DNA of 64,000 nt from Pectobacterium parmentieri (GTDB lineage: Bacteria > Pseudomonadota > Gammaproteobacteria > Enterobacterales > Enterobacteriaceae): contig NZ_CP015749.1 in the NCBI RefSeq assembly GCF_001742145.1, positions 4,898,001-4,962,000 of the forward strand, written 5' to 3'. The notes below the pieces were generated by a model. It was not told the DNA's origin. It did not search any database and saw only the letters and a program-made list of their open reading frames with translations. A program made the translations under genes and the position numbers. Positions 38,351-47,791 of the stretch are shown piece after piece; the stretch's first letter is position 1; every line of letters starts with the position of its first letter.

Positions 38351-39973
38351 ATGAGTATCTCCCGAATGGTGGGGAAAAGCGTATTGAGTGGGCTCCTGCT
38401 GATGGCGATGGGTATCAGCCAGGCAATGGCCTGTCAGGCTGGCCCTGCCAATGAATGGATGCGCGGTATTGAACAGCAGCGTCAGGCGGATTTGGGGAAT
38501 GGTTGCTATCTCAACCCGATTATTGCGGGCGATCATCCTGATCCCACTATTATCAAGGATGGCGCTGATTACTACATGACGTTTTCGTCCTTTGACGATA
38601 TCCCTGGGCTGCTGATTTGGCACTCGCGCGATCTGGTGAACTGGCAGCCGCTTGGCCCTGCGATAACGACGCCCGTTGACGCGATTTGGGCACCGGATTT
38701 GGTGAAACATGACGGCAAATATTATATCTATTTCACTACAAATCGGATTATCGACGCCAAAGGAACGAAAAAGAAAACGCTGTATGTGATTACCGCCGAT
38801 GATATTCGCGGCCCGTGGACAGTACCGAAAGATACAGGATTGAAAAATCCGGCCAGCGATCCCGGTCATGTGGTGGGAGAGGACGGCAAGCGTTACATCT
38901 TTATGTCTGGCGGCAACCGGGTGCAGTTAACCGACGATGGGCTGTCGACGGTCGGTGAAATGGAAGTGGTCTATCAGGGATGGCAGTATCCGGAAGAGTG
39001 GGATGTGGAAAGCTTCTCGCAGGAAGGGCCGAAGATGCTGCGCCACGGCGAGTACTTCTATATGGTATTGGCGGAAGGTGGTACGGCAGGGCCACCAACC
39101 GGACATATGGTGATTGCCGCACGATCGAAATCGATCAACGGGCCGTGGGAAAACTCACCGCATAACCCGATTATCCGCACGCAGGATCGTTCAGAAAAAT
39201 GGTGGTCACGCGGCCACGCAACGCTGATCGAAGGGCCGGATAAAAATTGGTACATGATGTATCACGGTTATGAAAACGGTTTTATGACGCTGGGACGTCA
39301 GGCGATGCTGGAGCCGATCGTCTGGGGGAACGATGGCTGGTTTACCTCTGCTGGATTCGATACCGGTAAACCGATCCGCAAACCGGCTGGAGGTGAAGCG
39401 GTGCCTCACGGTATTGGCTGGTCTGATAGCTTTACCAACGAGAAATTTCCAGCCCGCTGGCATTTCTACCGCGCCAATGCGGAAGAGTTGAAACGGGTCA
39501 CGCTTAAAGACGGCAAGCTGCACCTGAAGGCAAAAGGAACGTCGCCGAAAGACAGCGCGCCGCTGACGATGATCCCCGGCGATCAGGCCTATCAAATTGA
39601 GGTCACCGCGAGCTTTGCTCCTGGAGCGCAGGCAGGCTTACTGCTGTTCTATAACGCGAAGCTGTATGTCGGGCTGTCATTTAATCAGGATGGCACGGTC
39701 ATGCACCGTTATGGATTGGAAAGAGCAGAAAAGAAATTGCCGCACATCACGGGTAATGAGGTGCAAATTCGGATGAAAAACGATCGCCATATCGTGACGT
39801 TTTACACCCGAACCTCAGATCAGGAACCGTGGAAGAAATATTCGGTGCAGATGGAAGTGTCCGGCTACCATCATAACGTTGCGTATGACTTCCTCAGCTT
39901 GCGGCCTGCTCTTTATGCATCGGGCGAGGGCGACGTTACGTTCAGTAACCTGCGTTATCAGGCTTTGCCTTGA
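38351..39973 (+). CDS. Secreted glycoside hydrolase family 43 protein (beta-xylosidase/arabinosidase type)
   Basis: A 540-residue protein with a signal peptide (VGKSVLSGLLLMAMGISQAM, cleavage near AMA-C). The GH43 five-bladed propeller follows. The general-base Asp is in IAGDHPDPTIIKDG (about 57-70), the pKa-modulating Asp in IWAPDLVKHDGKYYIYF (about 117-133), and the acid Glu probably in SFSQEGPKMLRHG (about 221-233). A C-terminal lectin-like sandwich (about 355-537) ends in VTFSNLRYQALP, as in the XynB-type GH43 architecture. It should act on xylan or arabinan side chains of plant cell walls. It lies between ilvB and thiQ with no functional link to either. Confidence 0.9.
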   Translation: MSISRMVGKSVLSGLLLMAMGISQAMACQAGPANEWMRGIEQQRQADLGNGCYLNPIIAGDHPDPTIIKDGADYYMTFSSFDDIPGLLIWHSRDLVNWQPLGPAITTPVDAIWAPDLVKHDGKYYIYFTTNRIIDAKGTKKKTLYVITADDIRGPWTVPKDTGLKNPASDPGHVVGEDGKRYIFMSGGNRVQLTDDGLSTVGEMEVVYQGWQYPEEWDVESFSQEGPKMLRHGEYFYMVLAEGGTAGPPTGHMVIAARSKSINGPWENSPHNPIIRTQDRSEKWWSRGHATLIEGPDKNWYMMYHGYENGFMTLGRQAMLEPIVWGNDGWFTSAGFDTGKPIRKPAGGEAVPHGIGWSDSFTNEKFPARWHFYRANAEELKRVTLKDGKLHLKAKGTSPKDSAPLTMIPGDQAYQIEVTASFAPGAQAGLLLFYNAKLYVGLSFNQDGTVMHRYGLERAEKKLPHITGNEVQIRMKNDRHIVTFYTRTSDQEPWKKYSVQMEVSGYHHNVAYDFLSLRPALYASGEGDVTFSNLRYQALP

Positions 39974-39983
39974 TTCCCCGATC

Positions 39984-40688
39984 TTAAGAAGAGCGTGAAA
40001 TCCCCAGGATGGTGGCGGCCTCGGCGCTGCCATCCTGTAACGCCTGAGTCGGCCCATCATAATAAATCTGCCCGTCCACGATCAGTACCGTGCGTTTTGC
40101 GATCCGCATGGCATCATCCAGATTGTGGGACACCATCAGCAGCGTGAACTGACGCTCCTGGCACACGCTTTCAACCAGATCGAGCATCTCCTGACGCAGC
40201 GCCGGATCGAGTGCCGAGAATGGTTCATCCAACAGTAGAATGGGTTGATGACGCACCAGACAGCGTGCCAATGCTGCGCGCTGACGCTGTCCGCCGGAAA
40301 CCTGCGACGGTAGCCGATCCAAAAGATCTGCCAAACCAACCCGATCGGCGATCTGCCGTAGCGTTTCACGCTGTGTGGCACTGAGCCGCAGACCGGGGTG
40401 CAATCCCAGCGCGATGTTCTGCCCAATCGTAAGGTGAGGAAACAGATTGTTTTCCTGAAACAGGATCGAAACGGGTCGTTTAGCGGGAGGTGTCTCGCGG
40501 TGAGATTCACCGTTAAGCCGTAATTCGCCACTATCCGCCATCAGAAAACCGGCAATCAGGTTCAGCAGCGTGCTTTTTCCTGCGCCACTGGGGCCAAGGA
40601 TGGCGATGCGCTCACCCGGTTTGACGTGAAAATCAAAACGCATGGGTAAGTGCTGATAGAAGTAGGTTAATTTCTCAAGCGCGATCAT
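39984..40688 (-). CDS. thiQ: Thiamine ABC transporter ATP-binding protein ThiQ
   Basis: ThiQ powers uptake of thiamine, TMP and TPP. From the ATG at 40688 it is 234 residues, close to E. coli (232); the longer frame starts inside thiP without family support. Walker A is [12 protein letters not shown], the Q-loop is [13 protein letters not shown], the ABC signature is [15 protein letters not shown], Walker B is [14 protein letters not shown], and the H-loop is [13 protein letters not shown]. It overlaps the end of thiP by 14 bases. It is the last gene of thiBPQ, controlled by the TPP riboswitch upstream of thiB. Confidence 0.96.
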   Translation of the reverse strand: MIALEKLTYFYQHLPMRFDFHVKPGERIAILGPSGAGKSTLLNLIAGFLMADSGELRLNGESHRETPPAKRPVSILFQENNLFPHLTIGQNIALGLHPGLRLSATQRETLRQIADRVGLADLLDRLPSQVSGGQRQRAALARCLVRHQPILLLDEPFSALDPALRQEMLDLVESVCQERQFTLLMVSHNLDDAMRIAKRTVLIVDGQIYYDGPTQALQDGSAEAATILGISRSS

Positions 40689-42282
40689 GACGGCCTGCCA
40701 GTTTCTCAATCAGGGTAAATAACATAAAGCACAGCAGCATCAACAGCAGTGCCGTGACCGCGCCATCGGCGCTGCGATAGGAGCCAATTTGCTGGTACAG
40801 ATAGAACGGCAGCGTGCGGAATTGCTCATTACCGAATAGCGCGATAACACCGAAATCCCCAATCGACAGCACGCAGGCAAAGGCTAGCGCCTGTGCTAAT
40901 GGTTGCTTCAGCGCAGCCAGCTCGATCAGCTTCAGCCGCTGCCAGCCGCGAATATCCAGCGATGTACAGAGCCGGTTGTAGCGCTCGGCGACGTCCAGCA
41001 TCGGGTTTTCCAACACTTTAATGGCATATGGAATTGCCATCAGCGCATTCGTGAACACCACCAGCGCATAGGGGGATTGCGGCAGCCCGATGCTGTTATT
41101 CAGCAGCAGGAAAAAGCCGGTTGCCAGCACAATACCGGGCATGGCGAGGATGAGCATACCGCTCAGATTCATCAACTGCCCGTAGAGTGGCTTCTGGCGT
41201 AACTTAAGCTCGCGACTGCTCCAGAGCAGCATCATGGTTAATACCAGACACAGTAATCCTGCACCTAAGGCAATGCGCAGTGAGGTAAACAGCGTTTGCC
41301 AGAGCACGGGCTGTTGCAGCACGGAAACCAGTGAGCGGTTCACGCCATCAACGACCACGGCCAGCAAAGGGGGAATGACCAGCAGCAATAGTGCGCCGAT
41401 CAGCAGGCCGTCGGTGAGGCGGCTCAAGGCGCTATCCTGCGGGTTACGCCATGCAAGCTGCTGTGTGCTGCCGATAGGCAGAATACGTCCCAGCCGCTGG
41501 CTCAGCAGCACTAAACCAAGACAGCAAACCATCTGAATTAATGCCAGTAGCGCCGCGCGTGCAGGATCGTAATCAAAGCTCAATGCCTGATAAATCGCCA
41601 GCTCAATCGTAGTTGCCTGCGGGCCACCGCCCAGTGACAGAACCGTGGCAAAGCTGGCAAAGCAGAGCATAAAAATCAGCGCACCGGTTGGTAAAATCTG
41701 CCTGCGTAGATTAGGCCATTCCAACAGACGGAAATGTTGCCAGCTATTCATGCCCAAATTGGCGGCTAACTGACGTTGCTCGGTGGCAATACCTTCCAGT
41801 GACTGCAACAGCAGCCGAGTTGCCAGCGGCAGATTGAAGAAGACGTGTGCCAGCAGAATGCCCTGCAGTCCGTAAGGCGAAAAGGTGTATTTCAGGTCAA
41901 ACCAGCCCAATGCAGAGGCCAGCCAGCCTTGTCGGCCATACACGCTGAGTAGGCCAAAAACGGCCACCAGCACGGGCAGCACCAGCGTCATCGCGCACAG
42001 GCGAAGCAGCCAGCGATGGCCGGGGAAGCGCCGTCGGTACAGCGCTCTGGCGAGGAAGATCGCGGGAACGGTAGAAAATAGCGCGGAGAGAAAAGCCTGC
42101 CAGAAGGTAAACCGAATGACATGCCAGAGATAGCTGTCATGCCATAGCGTGCGCCACTGGCTTTCTGGCGCCTGTATCCACAGTGCGCCAAAAGCCAGTA
42201 CGGCAACGGAAATTAACAGCGTGGTGGCCAGTAGCCCTGGCCACAGACGTCCGCCGATCAGTGGCTGACGGCGCGTTGCCAT
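40675..42282 (-). CDS. thiP: Thiamine ABC transporter permease ThiP
   Basis: ThiP is the fused double permease of the thiamine importer, 535 residues from the ATG at 42282 ([11 protein letters not shown], as in E. coli). There are about 12 membrane helices. Two EAA-type loops contact ThiQ: one near [20 protein letters not shown] and one near [40 protein letters not shown] in the middle is highly conserved. It overlaps thiB by 25 bases and thiQ by 14, so the three are translated as a coupled unit. The longer open frame adds four residues. Confidence 0.96.
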   Translation of the reverse strand: MATRRQPLIGGRLWPGLLATTLLISVAVLAFGALWIQAPESQWRTLWHDSYLWHVIRFTFWQAFLSALFSTVPAIFLARALYRRRFPGHRWLLRLCAMTLVLPVLVAVFGLLSVYGRQGWLASALGWFDLKYTFSPYGLQGILLAHVFFNLPLATRLLLQSLEGIATEQRQLAANLGMNSWQHFRLLEWPNLRRQILPTGALIFMLCFASFATVLSLGGGPQATTIELAIYQALSFDYDPARAALLALIQMVCCLGLVLLSQRLGRILPIGSTQQLAWRNPQDSALSRLTDGLLIGALLLLVIPPLLAVVVDGVNRSLVSVLQQPVLWQTLFTSLRIALGAGLLCLVLTMMLLWSSRELKLRQKPLYGQLMNLSGMLILAMPGIVLATGFFLLLNNSIGLPQSPYALVVFTNALMAIPYAIKVLENPMLDVAERYNRLCTSLDIRGWQRLKLIELAALKQPLAQALAFACVLSIGDFGVIALFGNEQFRTLPFYLYQQIGSYRSADGAVTALLLMLLCFMLFTLIEKLAGRHDRA

Positions 42283-43274
42283 GCCTGAATCCACTGCGTC
42301 CTTTGGTCGGCGACTTCTTGTGCGCTGAACTGCATCGCTTTCTCAGGTACGGCAAGCGTCGCGAAGCCCGCAGGCAGTTCAGTTTTCACCGCCGGATACA
42401 TCCAGTTGGTAGTAGGGATAGCCTGCTGGAAAGTCGGGCTCAGGATGAACTTCATAAAGCGTTTTGCCAGCTCGGGATTTTTGCTGGAAGCCAACTGCCC
42501 GGCGATTTCGATTTGCAGATAGTGTCCTTCGCTGAAAGTGGCCGCTGCGTAGTTGTCTTTCTTCTCTTCGATGATGTGGTAGGCCGGTGATGTGGTATAG
42601 CTTAGCACCAGATCCGCTTCCCCTTTAAGGAACAGGCCGTAGGCTTCGCTCCAGCCTTTGGTCACGGTAACGGTTTTTTTCGCCAGCTTCTGCCAGGCTT
42701 GCGGCGCGTCGTCGCCGTACACTTTCTGCATCCACAGTAGCAGACCTAGTCCCGGCGTGCTGGTGCGCGGGTCCTGATAGATCACTTTCCACGGTGCGTT
42801 GCTGTCCAGCAGTTCATGCAGGCTTTTCGGCGGGTTCTTCAGCGTGTTTTTGTTATATACAAACGCGAAATAGCCATAGTCGTAAGGAACGAACGTTTTA
42901 TTGCTCCACCCCCCTGGCACCGTAACAGTGCTGGTGTCCTGACCGTGTGGTGTAAATAGGCCGGTTTGCTCCGCAGCCTGCAACAGGTTGTTGTCCAGCC
43001 CCAGAATGATATCCGCTTTGCTGTTTTTTCCTTCCATACGCAGACGGTTCAGCAGCGATGCGCCATCCTCCAGCGCGACGAAATTCAGCTCGCACTCGCA
43101 CTCTTTTTCAAACGCGGTCTTGATGACAGGTCCTGGACCCCACTCTGAAGCGAATGAATCATAGGTATAAACGGTAAGCGCGGGCTTGGCGAAAGCGGAT
43201 GCTGAGAGCAGTAACAGACAAGGCAGGCTGGTTTTCAGCACGATGGCTGAACGGTGTAATAATTGATTTAACAC
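42258..43274 (-). CDS. thiB: Thiamine-binding periplasmic protein ThiB (TbpA)
   Basis: ThiB captures thiamine and its phosphates in the periplasm. I start at GTG (43274), 6 bases after AGGAG, giving 338 residues; E. coli TbpA has 327. The N-terminus is a signal peptide (IVLKTSLPCLLLLSASAFA-KP). The mature protein starts LTVYTYDSFASEWGPGPVIK. Conserved blocks include EGKNSKADIILGLDNNLL, VPYDYGYFAFVYNK and TPGLGLLLWMQKVYGDDAPQ, all typical of the family. It is the first gene after the TPP riboswitch. Confidence 0.96.
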   Translation of the reverse strand: MLNQLLHRSAIVLKTSLPCLLLLSASAFAKPALTVYTYDSFASEWGPGPVIKTAFEKECECELNFVALEDGASLLNRLRMEGKNSKADIILGLDNNLLQAAEQTGLFTPHGQDTSTVTVPGGWSNKTFVPYDYGYFAFVYNKNTLKNPPKSLHELLDSNAPWKVIYQDPRTSTPGLGLLLWMQKVYGDDAPQAWQKLAKKTVTVTKGWSEAYGLFLKGEADLVLSYTTSPAYHIIEEKKDNYAAATFSEGHYLQIEIAGQLASSKNPELAKRFMKFILSPTFQQAIPTTNWMYPAVKTELPAGFATLAVPEKAMQFSAQEVADQRTQWIQAWQRAVSH

Positions 43275-43334
43275 TTTGCACTCCTGAGAATCATAGGGTG
43301 GCAAAGGACTTCGAGGCAGCAATAAGCCACACTC

Positions 43335-43415
43335 TCAAATCCCTTCGCCGGTATTAACCGGATCAGGTTCGACGGGTATCTTCTCAGCGAAAAATTTTCC
43401 GCACCCCGTTGAGAA
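43335..43415 (-). promoter_or_regulatory. TPP riboswitch (Thi box) controlling thiBPQ
   Basis: The minus strand has the TPP aptamer signature in order: GGGGTGC, GCTGAGA, ACCCGTCGAACCTGATCCGG, TAATACCGGCGAAGGGA. Base pairing closes P1 with the 5' and 3' ends. It sits about 60 bases before the thiB GTG, so TPP binding probably hides the ribosome site or terminates the transcript. Confidence 0.95.
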
Positions 43416-43456
43416 CGCCTCATTGTAAAGGGTTAAGCCGGGCAGCGAAAGGTTCT

Positions 43457-43489
43457 CAGCGTTCCGGCTGCGCAAACCAGGCTTGTATG
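43457..43489 (-). pseudogene. Scrap of a second sgrR 3' end
   Basis: The minus strand reads AWFAQPER-stop and then GAACC, against [12 protein letters not shown] and GAACC at the real sgrR end (45739-45770). About 30 of 32 bases match. In E. coli sgrR directly precedes thiB, so this scrap marks where the sgrR end used to lie, now cut off by the LysR/NmrA genes. Confidence 0.65.
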
Positions 43490-43571
43490 CCCATTCAGAC
43501 GCGGTGGTGTGGCCGTAGTAGGTGCACAATTTCGCTTAACGTGAAGGCTTTTGTGTTCTATTTGTTGGCAT

Positions 43572-44477
43572 TTACCATTTCATGGCCTCCTGCGCGATTA
43601 GCGCGGTACACCAGTCGATAAAAGCGCGGATAACCGGCGAGAGGTGGCGGCTTTGCGGGTAGAGGATGAAAATAGGTTCAAGCGGTGCTTCGAGATCAGG
43701 AAGCAGCCGGACAAGATGTCCATCAGAGAGTTGCTGGCGCACCATATAGCTGGCAATGCGTAGTAGACCCAGACCCGCTACGCCAGCGGCGAGATAGGCA
43801 TCGGTGTCATTTACGCTGATCTGTCCTGCTAGCGGAATTGCTACGGTGTGAGCTTCATCGTGAAACCCCCAGCTAACTGAACGACCTGCCCGGCTGTGGG
43901 TATAGCCCACTGCGACATGATCTTTGAGCGAGTCTAACGTTGTGGGGTATCCATGTTGTTCAAGATAGCGTGGGGAAGCGCAGATAGTCCAATGGAACGC
44001 CCCGAGGTGTCGTGCGACCAGTCGTGATAATGGTGGTTCTCCGGTTCTGATGACACAATCGATACCCTGCTGGACAATATCCACGGTGGCATCACCCAGG
44101 TGGAAGTCTAGCCTTATTCCAGGATGACGTTCACAGAAGTCGGGCAGTGCCGGGATAAGGAAATTTTTGACCAGAGAAGGTGTCGCTCCGATTCTGATCG
44201 TTCCCTGTAGTTCCTCCTTTTGCTGTGCCGTTACGCTTTCCGCCGCGTGCACATCCCGTAAGATCGCTTTGCAACTGTCGTAATAGCGCAGGCCAACATC
44301 CGTAATACTGAGTGCTCGCGTCGTTCGGTTAAGTAACCGAGCGCCGAGATGTGATTCGAGTTCTTTAATGCTGCGGGTGACGGTGGATGGCAGAACATGC
44401 AGGGTTTCCGCCGCTTTTTTGAAACTACCCGCATCGACCACACGAATGAATGTTTCCATGGCCTGAAACCGATCCAT
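43572..44477 (-). CDS. LysR-family transcriptional regulator
   Basis: A 301-residue LTTR from the ATG at 44477 (MDRFQAMETFIRVVDAGSFK); the longer frame adds six residues. The winged HTH is at about 4-63 (AAETLHVLPSTVTRSIKELE, then LNRTTRALSITDVG). The effector domain follows (GTIRIGATPSLVKNFLIPAL and onward), of the type found with NmrA/oxidoreductase genes. It is divergent from the NmrA-family gene across 285 bases, so that gene is its probable target. The pair is absent from the E. coli sgrR-thiB junction and sits beside a scrap of sgrR, which indicates insertion. Confidence 0.93.
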   Translation of the reverse strand: MDRFQAMETFIRVVDAGSFKKAAETLHVLPSTVTRSIKELESHLGARLLNRTTRALSITDVGLRYYDSCKAILRDVHAAESVTAQQKEELQGTIRIGATPSLVKNFLIPALPDFCERHPGIRLDFHLGDATVDIVQQGIDCVIRTGEPPLSRLVARHLGAFHWTICASPRYLEQHGYPTTLDSLKDHVAVGYTHSRAGRSVSWGFHDEAHTVAIPLAGQISVNDTDAYLAAGVAGLGLLRIASYMVRQQLSDGHLVRLLPDLEAPLEPIFILYPQSRHLSPVIRAFIDWCTALIAQEAMKW

Positions 44478-44762
44478 ACGATGATGTCTCCCCATTTTGC
44501 GATGAAACGTTGCTGACCGTGTAGACAGCGTATCTGCCGTGACAGCGGCTAGCGTGTTTTATTATTCGATTCTTTCAAATTATGAAGTGGTCTGAGCGAA
44601 TCTTATCATGCGTGCATTTTTGTATAACATAATCCCCGATCTCTGGATTTCCTGAAAGTTACAGGTATGAATAGGCCAGGGCATGTTAGCACACTGAATT
44701 CATCGGGAACGCACTCGACTCCTTATGATGGCGATAATTTGAAATTTTGAAGGAATTAAGAC

Positions 44763-45692
44763 ATGAATGACAGCGGAACAGCGTTGAAAGATATTCTTGT
44801 GCTTGGCGCAGGGCAGCTCGGTATGGCGGTATTGCGTGCTCTCGCACCGCGTGCGCGAGCCTTGCCGTTGTCGGTCACGGTACTCGTTTCGCCGGACACC
44901 GTTAACGGTCCGTCGGATCAGGGTATGGCAACACTGACCGAACTCCGTGCATTAGGGGTTGACGTTATCGGGTTCGACCTGGCCTCTGATGAATACGCTC
45001 TGACGGAGCTTTTCAAGCATTATAAGACGGTATTGAACTGTTCGGGGTTCGTGGCAGGGCCGGGCACTCAAATGAAAATAACCAGAGCGGTGTTGGCTGC
45101 CAACGTCACGCGCTATTTCCCTTGGCAATTTGGCGTTGACTATGACGTTGTGGGGCGAAAAAGCGGCCATCCAGTTTTTGATGAACAGTACGACGTGAGA
45201 CAGTTGCTACGTAGCCAACTGCGTACCGAATGGGTGATTGTTTCGACCGGCATGTTCACGAGTTTCCTGTTTGAACCCGCCTTCGATGTGGTGGATCTGG
45301 AAAGTGGGATCCTTCATGGTCTGGGAAGTTGGGATACGAAAGTGACTGTGACGATCCCCGAAGACATTGGCTGGCTCACGACGGAAATCTTGCTGGCCGA
45401 ACCACGATGGGTTAATGAGGTGGTCTACGTGGCAGGTGATACGATTTCATACGGGCAACTTGCCGATGTCGTTGAGCGTGTCACGGGGAAAATCTTTGAG
45501 AAGACACTATGGACTCTGGACAAATTGCGCAGGGATCTGAAGGTGGCTCCAGATGACGCAATGACGCGCTATCGGGCCGCATTTGCTTTGGGTGAGGGCA
45601 TGTGGTGGGACAAATCAGGCACGTTCAATGAACGTAATGGTTACGAGACGGTCGACGTCGAGCATTTCTTACGAATGCAGTTGCAAAAATAG
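44763..45692 (+). CDS. NmrA-family / isoflavone-reductase-like NAD(P)-binding protein
   Basis: A 309-residue atypical short-chain dehydrogenase-like protein. The N-terminal dinucleotide motif is LVLGAGQLGMAVLRAL (about residues 12-27). A conserved RYFPWQFGVDYD segment and later GWLTTEILLAEPRWVNEVVY fit the PCBER/NmrA group, which either reduces small molecules or senses NADP. The family Lys is not clearly placed, so catalysis is uncertain. The gene has an AAGGAATTAAG site before its ATG and ends 7 bases before a hairpin. It is probably controlled by the divergent LysR protein. Confidence 0.87.
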   Translation: MNDSGTALKDILVLGAGQLGMAVLRALAPRARALPLSVTVLVSPDTVNGPSDQGMATLTELRALGVDVIGFDLASDEYALTELFKHYKTVLNCSGFVAGPGTQMKITRAVLAANVTRYFPWQFGVDYDVVGRKSGHPVFDEQYDVRQLLRSQLRTEWVIVSTGMFTSFLFEPAFDVVDLESGILHGLGSWDTKVTVTIPEDIGWLTTEILLAEPRWVNEVVYVAGDTISYGQLADVVERVTGKIFEKTLWTLDKLRRDLKVAPDDAMTRYRAAFALGEGMWWDKSGTFNERNGYETVDVEHFLRMQLQK

Positions 45693-45699
45693 GCAGAAA

Positions 45700-45735
45700 G
45701 GTGCGGAGCGATTCAACGTGCCCCGCACCTATTTT
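45700..45735 (+). terminator. Probable terminator of the NmrA-family gene
   Basis: GGTGCGG pairs with CCGCACC across a 16-base loop, followed by TATTTTC. It lies between two convergent genes, close to the sgrR stop. Confidence 0.6.
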
Positions 45736-45744
45736 CAAAGGTTC

Positions 45745-47403
45745 TCAGCGTTCCGGCGGCGCGAACCAGGCGGATTTAAAATCAAACCAGCCTAGCATAT
45801 TCATCCGGACGCCTCGCATGCTGCGCTGCCCTTGAAGTTGCAGCCAGTGATGCAATAACGGATGCAGTTGCCCACTTTTGATGAGTTTTTCACTCCATTC
45901 CGCCATCGGGAGCGTGTGATTACGCCACTGTTGTGCGTCTGTCGCTAGATCGTCATTCAGGCAATGTTGCACCAGTGGCAGCTCATAAAGCATGGCGAAC
46001 AGAGAGAATTCGAGCGGCAGATAGCAATTCAGGCTACCAAACCAGATATCACTTTCAGCATTGCCCTGATACCAGTCTTCGTAGCTGATGGTTTGAACAC
46101 GCAGGGTGACACCCTGTTGCGCCAGCAGCGTGCGCATAATCTCGCTTAATATCCGGTACTCTGGGTGTTCCTGATAAAACGTGAGCGTAACATCGGTTAG
46201 CCCATCTGGAATGGACTGTGGCGTATCGGGACGATGATGATGCCAGCGTGGCAACAGGCTATAGGCGGGCGACCAGTCGCGCTGGTTGCTGGTATTGGCG
46301 TGGCTGAGCAGCGAAATAGGGTTAAATATCTGCCTGAGCCATTGCAGAGCTTCTGGACGCTGATTCAGAGGCGAGCGTTTGTCGAATAACAGGAAATAAC
46401 CACCTTCCTCCATTCGACTTTCCAACTGCTCATGGTGAGAATCATCAGACTGAAATTGGACAGACACTGGCATTTCTTCTGGCTCGTCCGGCAAGACCCA
46501 GATGTTGACCTCATCAATCAGCGCCCGATAGCCAAAATAGTCATCGAAAGCGCGGATCTTCAATTGGCTGCTGTTATTGCGCACCACGGCGTAAGGGCCA
46601 GTGCCAATCGGGTGTTGGGCGAAATTCGGCAGCGTTTGCCACTCCTGCGGCAAAATCATGGCGTGTACGCTGGCTAACAGCCACGGCAACCACTTATCTG
46701 GGCTGTGTAAGTGGATATCAATCACAAACGGCATCGGTGAGGTCACTGCTTCAATATGGGAGAAGAGCGGAAGCGGCGCGAGGCGTGATAACGATGTGGT
46801 GATGTCATCCATCGTGAGTTCACGACCGTGATGGAAACGGATGGCCGGACGCAGATAAAAGCGCCAGTGCAGGGGAGATAGGCCTTGCCAATGATGAGCC
46901 AGATCGGGCTTTAGTTCCCCATTTTCCTCATTTATGTTGGTTAATCCACTAAAGATTTGTCGCGCAATATGCATTTCCGAACGCCGCAGTGCTGAACTGG
47001 GCAATAAATTGCGCAACGGGCGGTAATAGAGGATGCGCAGAATATGCTTCCCTTGTCGGAAACTCCGCCCAAGGTGAGCCAATAGCATCTGGCGCACCGC
47101 TTCTTTGTCACCGACCAACTGCACCAGTTGCTCAATGCGATCCTGTTCTAGCAAATCTTCGGCACGCTGTTGCTGTAGGGCTAATCCGGTATACACAAAG
47201 GAGAGCTGCGAGCGTTTTCCTCTTCCCGCTTCTGCCTGCCAGATGAGCCAGCCTGCTTGCTGCATCGCATTCAGCAATGAACGGATATGGCGGCGTGAGC
47301 AGTTCAGCACCCCCGTCAGCTCTTGCAGCGTGGTGTCTGTGGTTTGTCCCTGAAAGTGTTGCCACAGGCGGATGAACTGTTGTTGCAATCGAGGGGAAGA
47401 CAT
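45745..47403 (-). CDS. sgrR: Transcriptional regulator SgrR (glucose-phosphate stress)
   Basis: SgrR activates the sRNA gene sgrS when glucose-6-phosphate or analogues accumulate. The protein is 552 residues (E. coli 551). The N-terminal DNA-binding domain ([20 protein letters not shown], then [20 protein letters not shown]) is followed by an SBP_bac_5-type ligand domain ([19 protein letters not shown], and [20 protein letters not shown]). The C-terminus [14 protein letters not shown] is characteristic. It is divergent from sgrS/sgrT, as expected, with about 55 bases between the sgrR start and the proposed sgrS start. Confidence 0.96.
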   Translation of the reverse strand: MSSPRLQQQFIRLWQHFQGQTTDTTLQELTGVLNCSRRHIRSLLNAMQQAGWLIWQAEAGRGKRSQLSFVYTGLALQQQRAEDLLEQDRIEQLVQLVGDKEAVRQMLLAHLGRSFRQGKHILRILYYRPLRNLLPSSALRRSEMHIARQIFSGLTNINEENGELKPDLAHHWQGLSPLHWRFYLRPAIRFHHGRELTMDDITTSLSRLAPLPLFSHIEAVTSPMPFVIDIHLHSPDKWLPWLLASVHAMILPQEWQTLPNFAQHPIGTGPYAVVRNNSSQLKIRAFDDYFGYRALIDEVNIWVLPDEPEEMPVSVQFQSDDSHHEQLESRMEEGGYFLLFDKRSPLNQRPEALQWLRQIFNPISLLSHANTSNQRDWSPAYSLLPRWHHHRPDTPQSIPDGLTDVTLTFYQEHPEYRILSEIMRTLLAQQGVTLRVQTISYEDWYQGNAESDIWFGSLNCYLPLEFSLFAMLYELPLVQHCLNDDLATDAQQWRNHTLPMAEWSEKLIKSGQLHPLLHHWLQLQGQRSMRGVRMNMLGWFDFKSAWFAPPER

Positions 47404-47458
47404 AAAAGAGGAACTCCCTGCACTAAAGTCATCAATTTATCTTTCCCTATATTACGTC

Positions 47459-47731
47459 GATACTTTCTAACAAGGAAAGAGAGGAGGTGGCTTATGGCAA
47501 TTTCCCGTTTGTCCCAGTTCTATCGAACCTACTTATCGACCTGTAAAGCGAAGTGGTTGCGATGGATGTCTACCCAACAGCGCGTTGCATTATTGCAGCA
47601 GGCGACGCAGTGGCACCTGAACGAAATGTCCGACGATGAATACCGTCATTGGCTCTAGGTGGTACGAGAAAATGTATTCTGAGTAATGGTGACGTTTCAC
47701 CAACCAGCGGGTTTTCTCGCTGGTTTTTTTT
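47459..47731 (+). ncRNA. sgrS: SgrS small RNA (glucose-phosphate stress)
   Basis: Dual-function RNA divergent from sgrR. A TATATT box (47448-47453) predicts a start near 47459. The 5' part encodes SgrT. The 3' part contains TTCTGAGTAATGGTG (about 47678-47692), close to the ptsG-pairing core ACTGAGTATTGGTG of E. coli SgrS. It is followed by a strong terminator stem ACCAGCG/CGCTGGT with eight T at 47703-47731, where Hfq would bind. The length of about 273 nt compares with 227 in E. coli. The exact 5' end is an estimate. Confidence 0.85.
47494..47658 (+). CDS. sgrT: Small protein SgrT (inhibitor of PtsG glucose transport)
   Basis: A 54-codon frame inside SgrS, starting after GGAGGTGG. The core SQFYRTYLSTCKAKWLRWMS aligns with E. 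coli SgrT (RQFYQHYFTATAKLCWLRWLS), and both continue with QQR/PQR...LL or ML and QW. SgrT blocks glucose uptake through EIICB-Glc. The E. coli protein is 43 residues; this one adds an acidic C-terminal tail (EMSDDEYRHWL). The strong ribosome site suggests efficient translation. Confidence 0.88.
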   Translation: MAISRLSQFYRTYLSTCKAKWLRWMSTQQRVALLQQATQWHLNEMSDDEYRHWL

Positions 47732-47791
47732 ATGGTGCTGACCTGCTTATCGCCTTTTGGTTTTTCGCTGATGGTTTGTGGCAGGGAGAGA

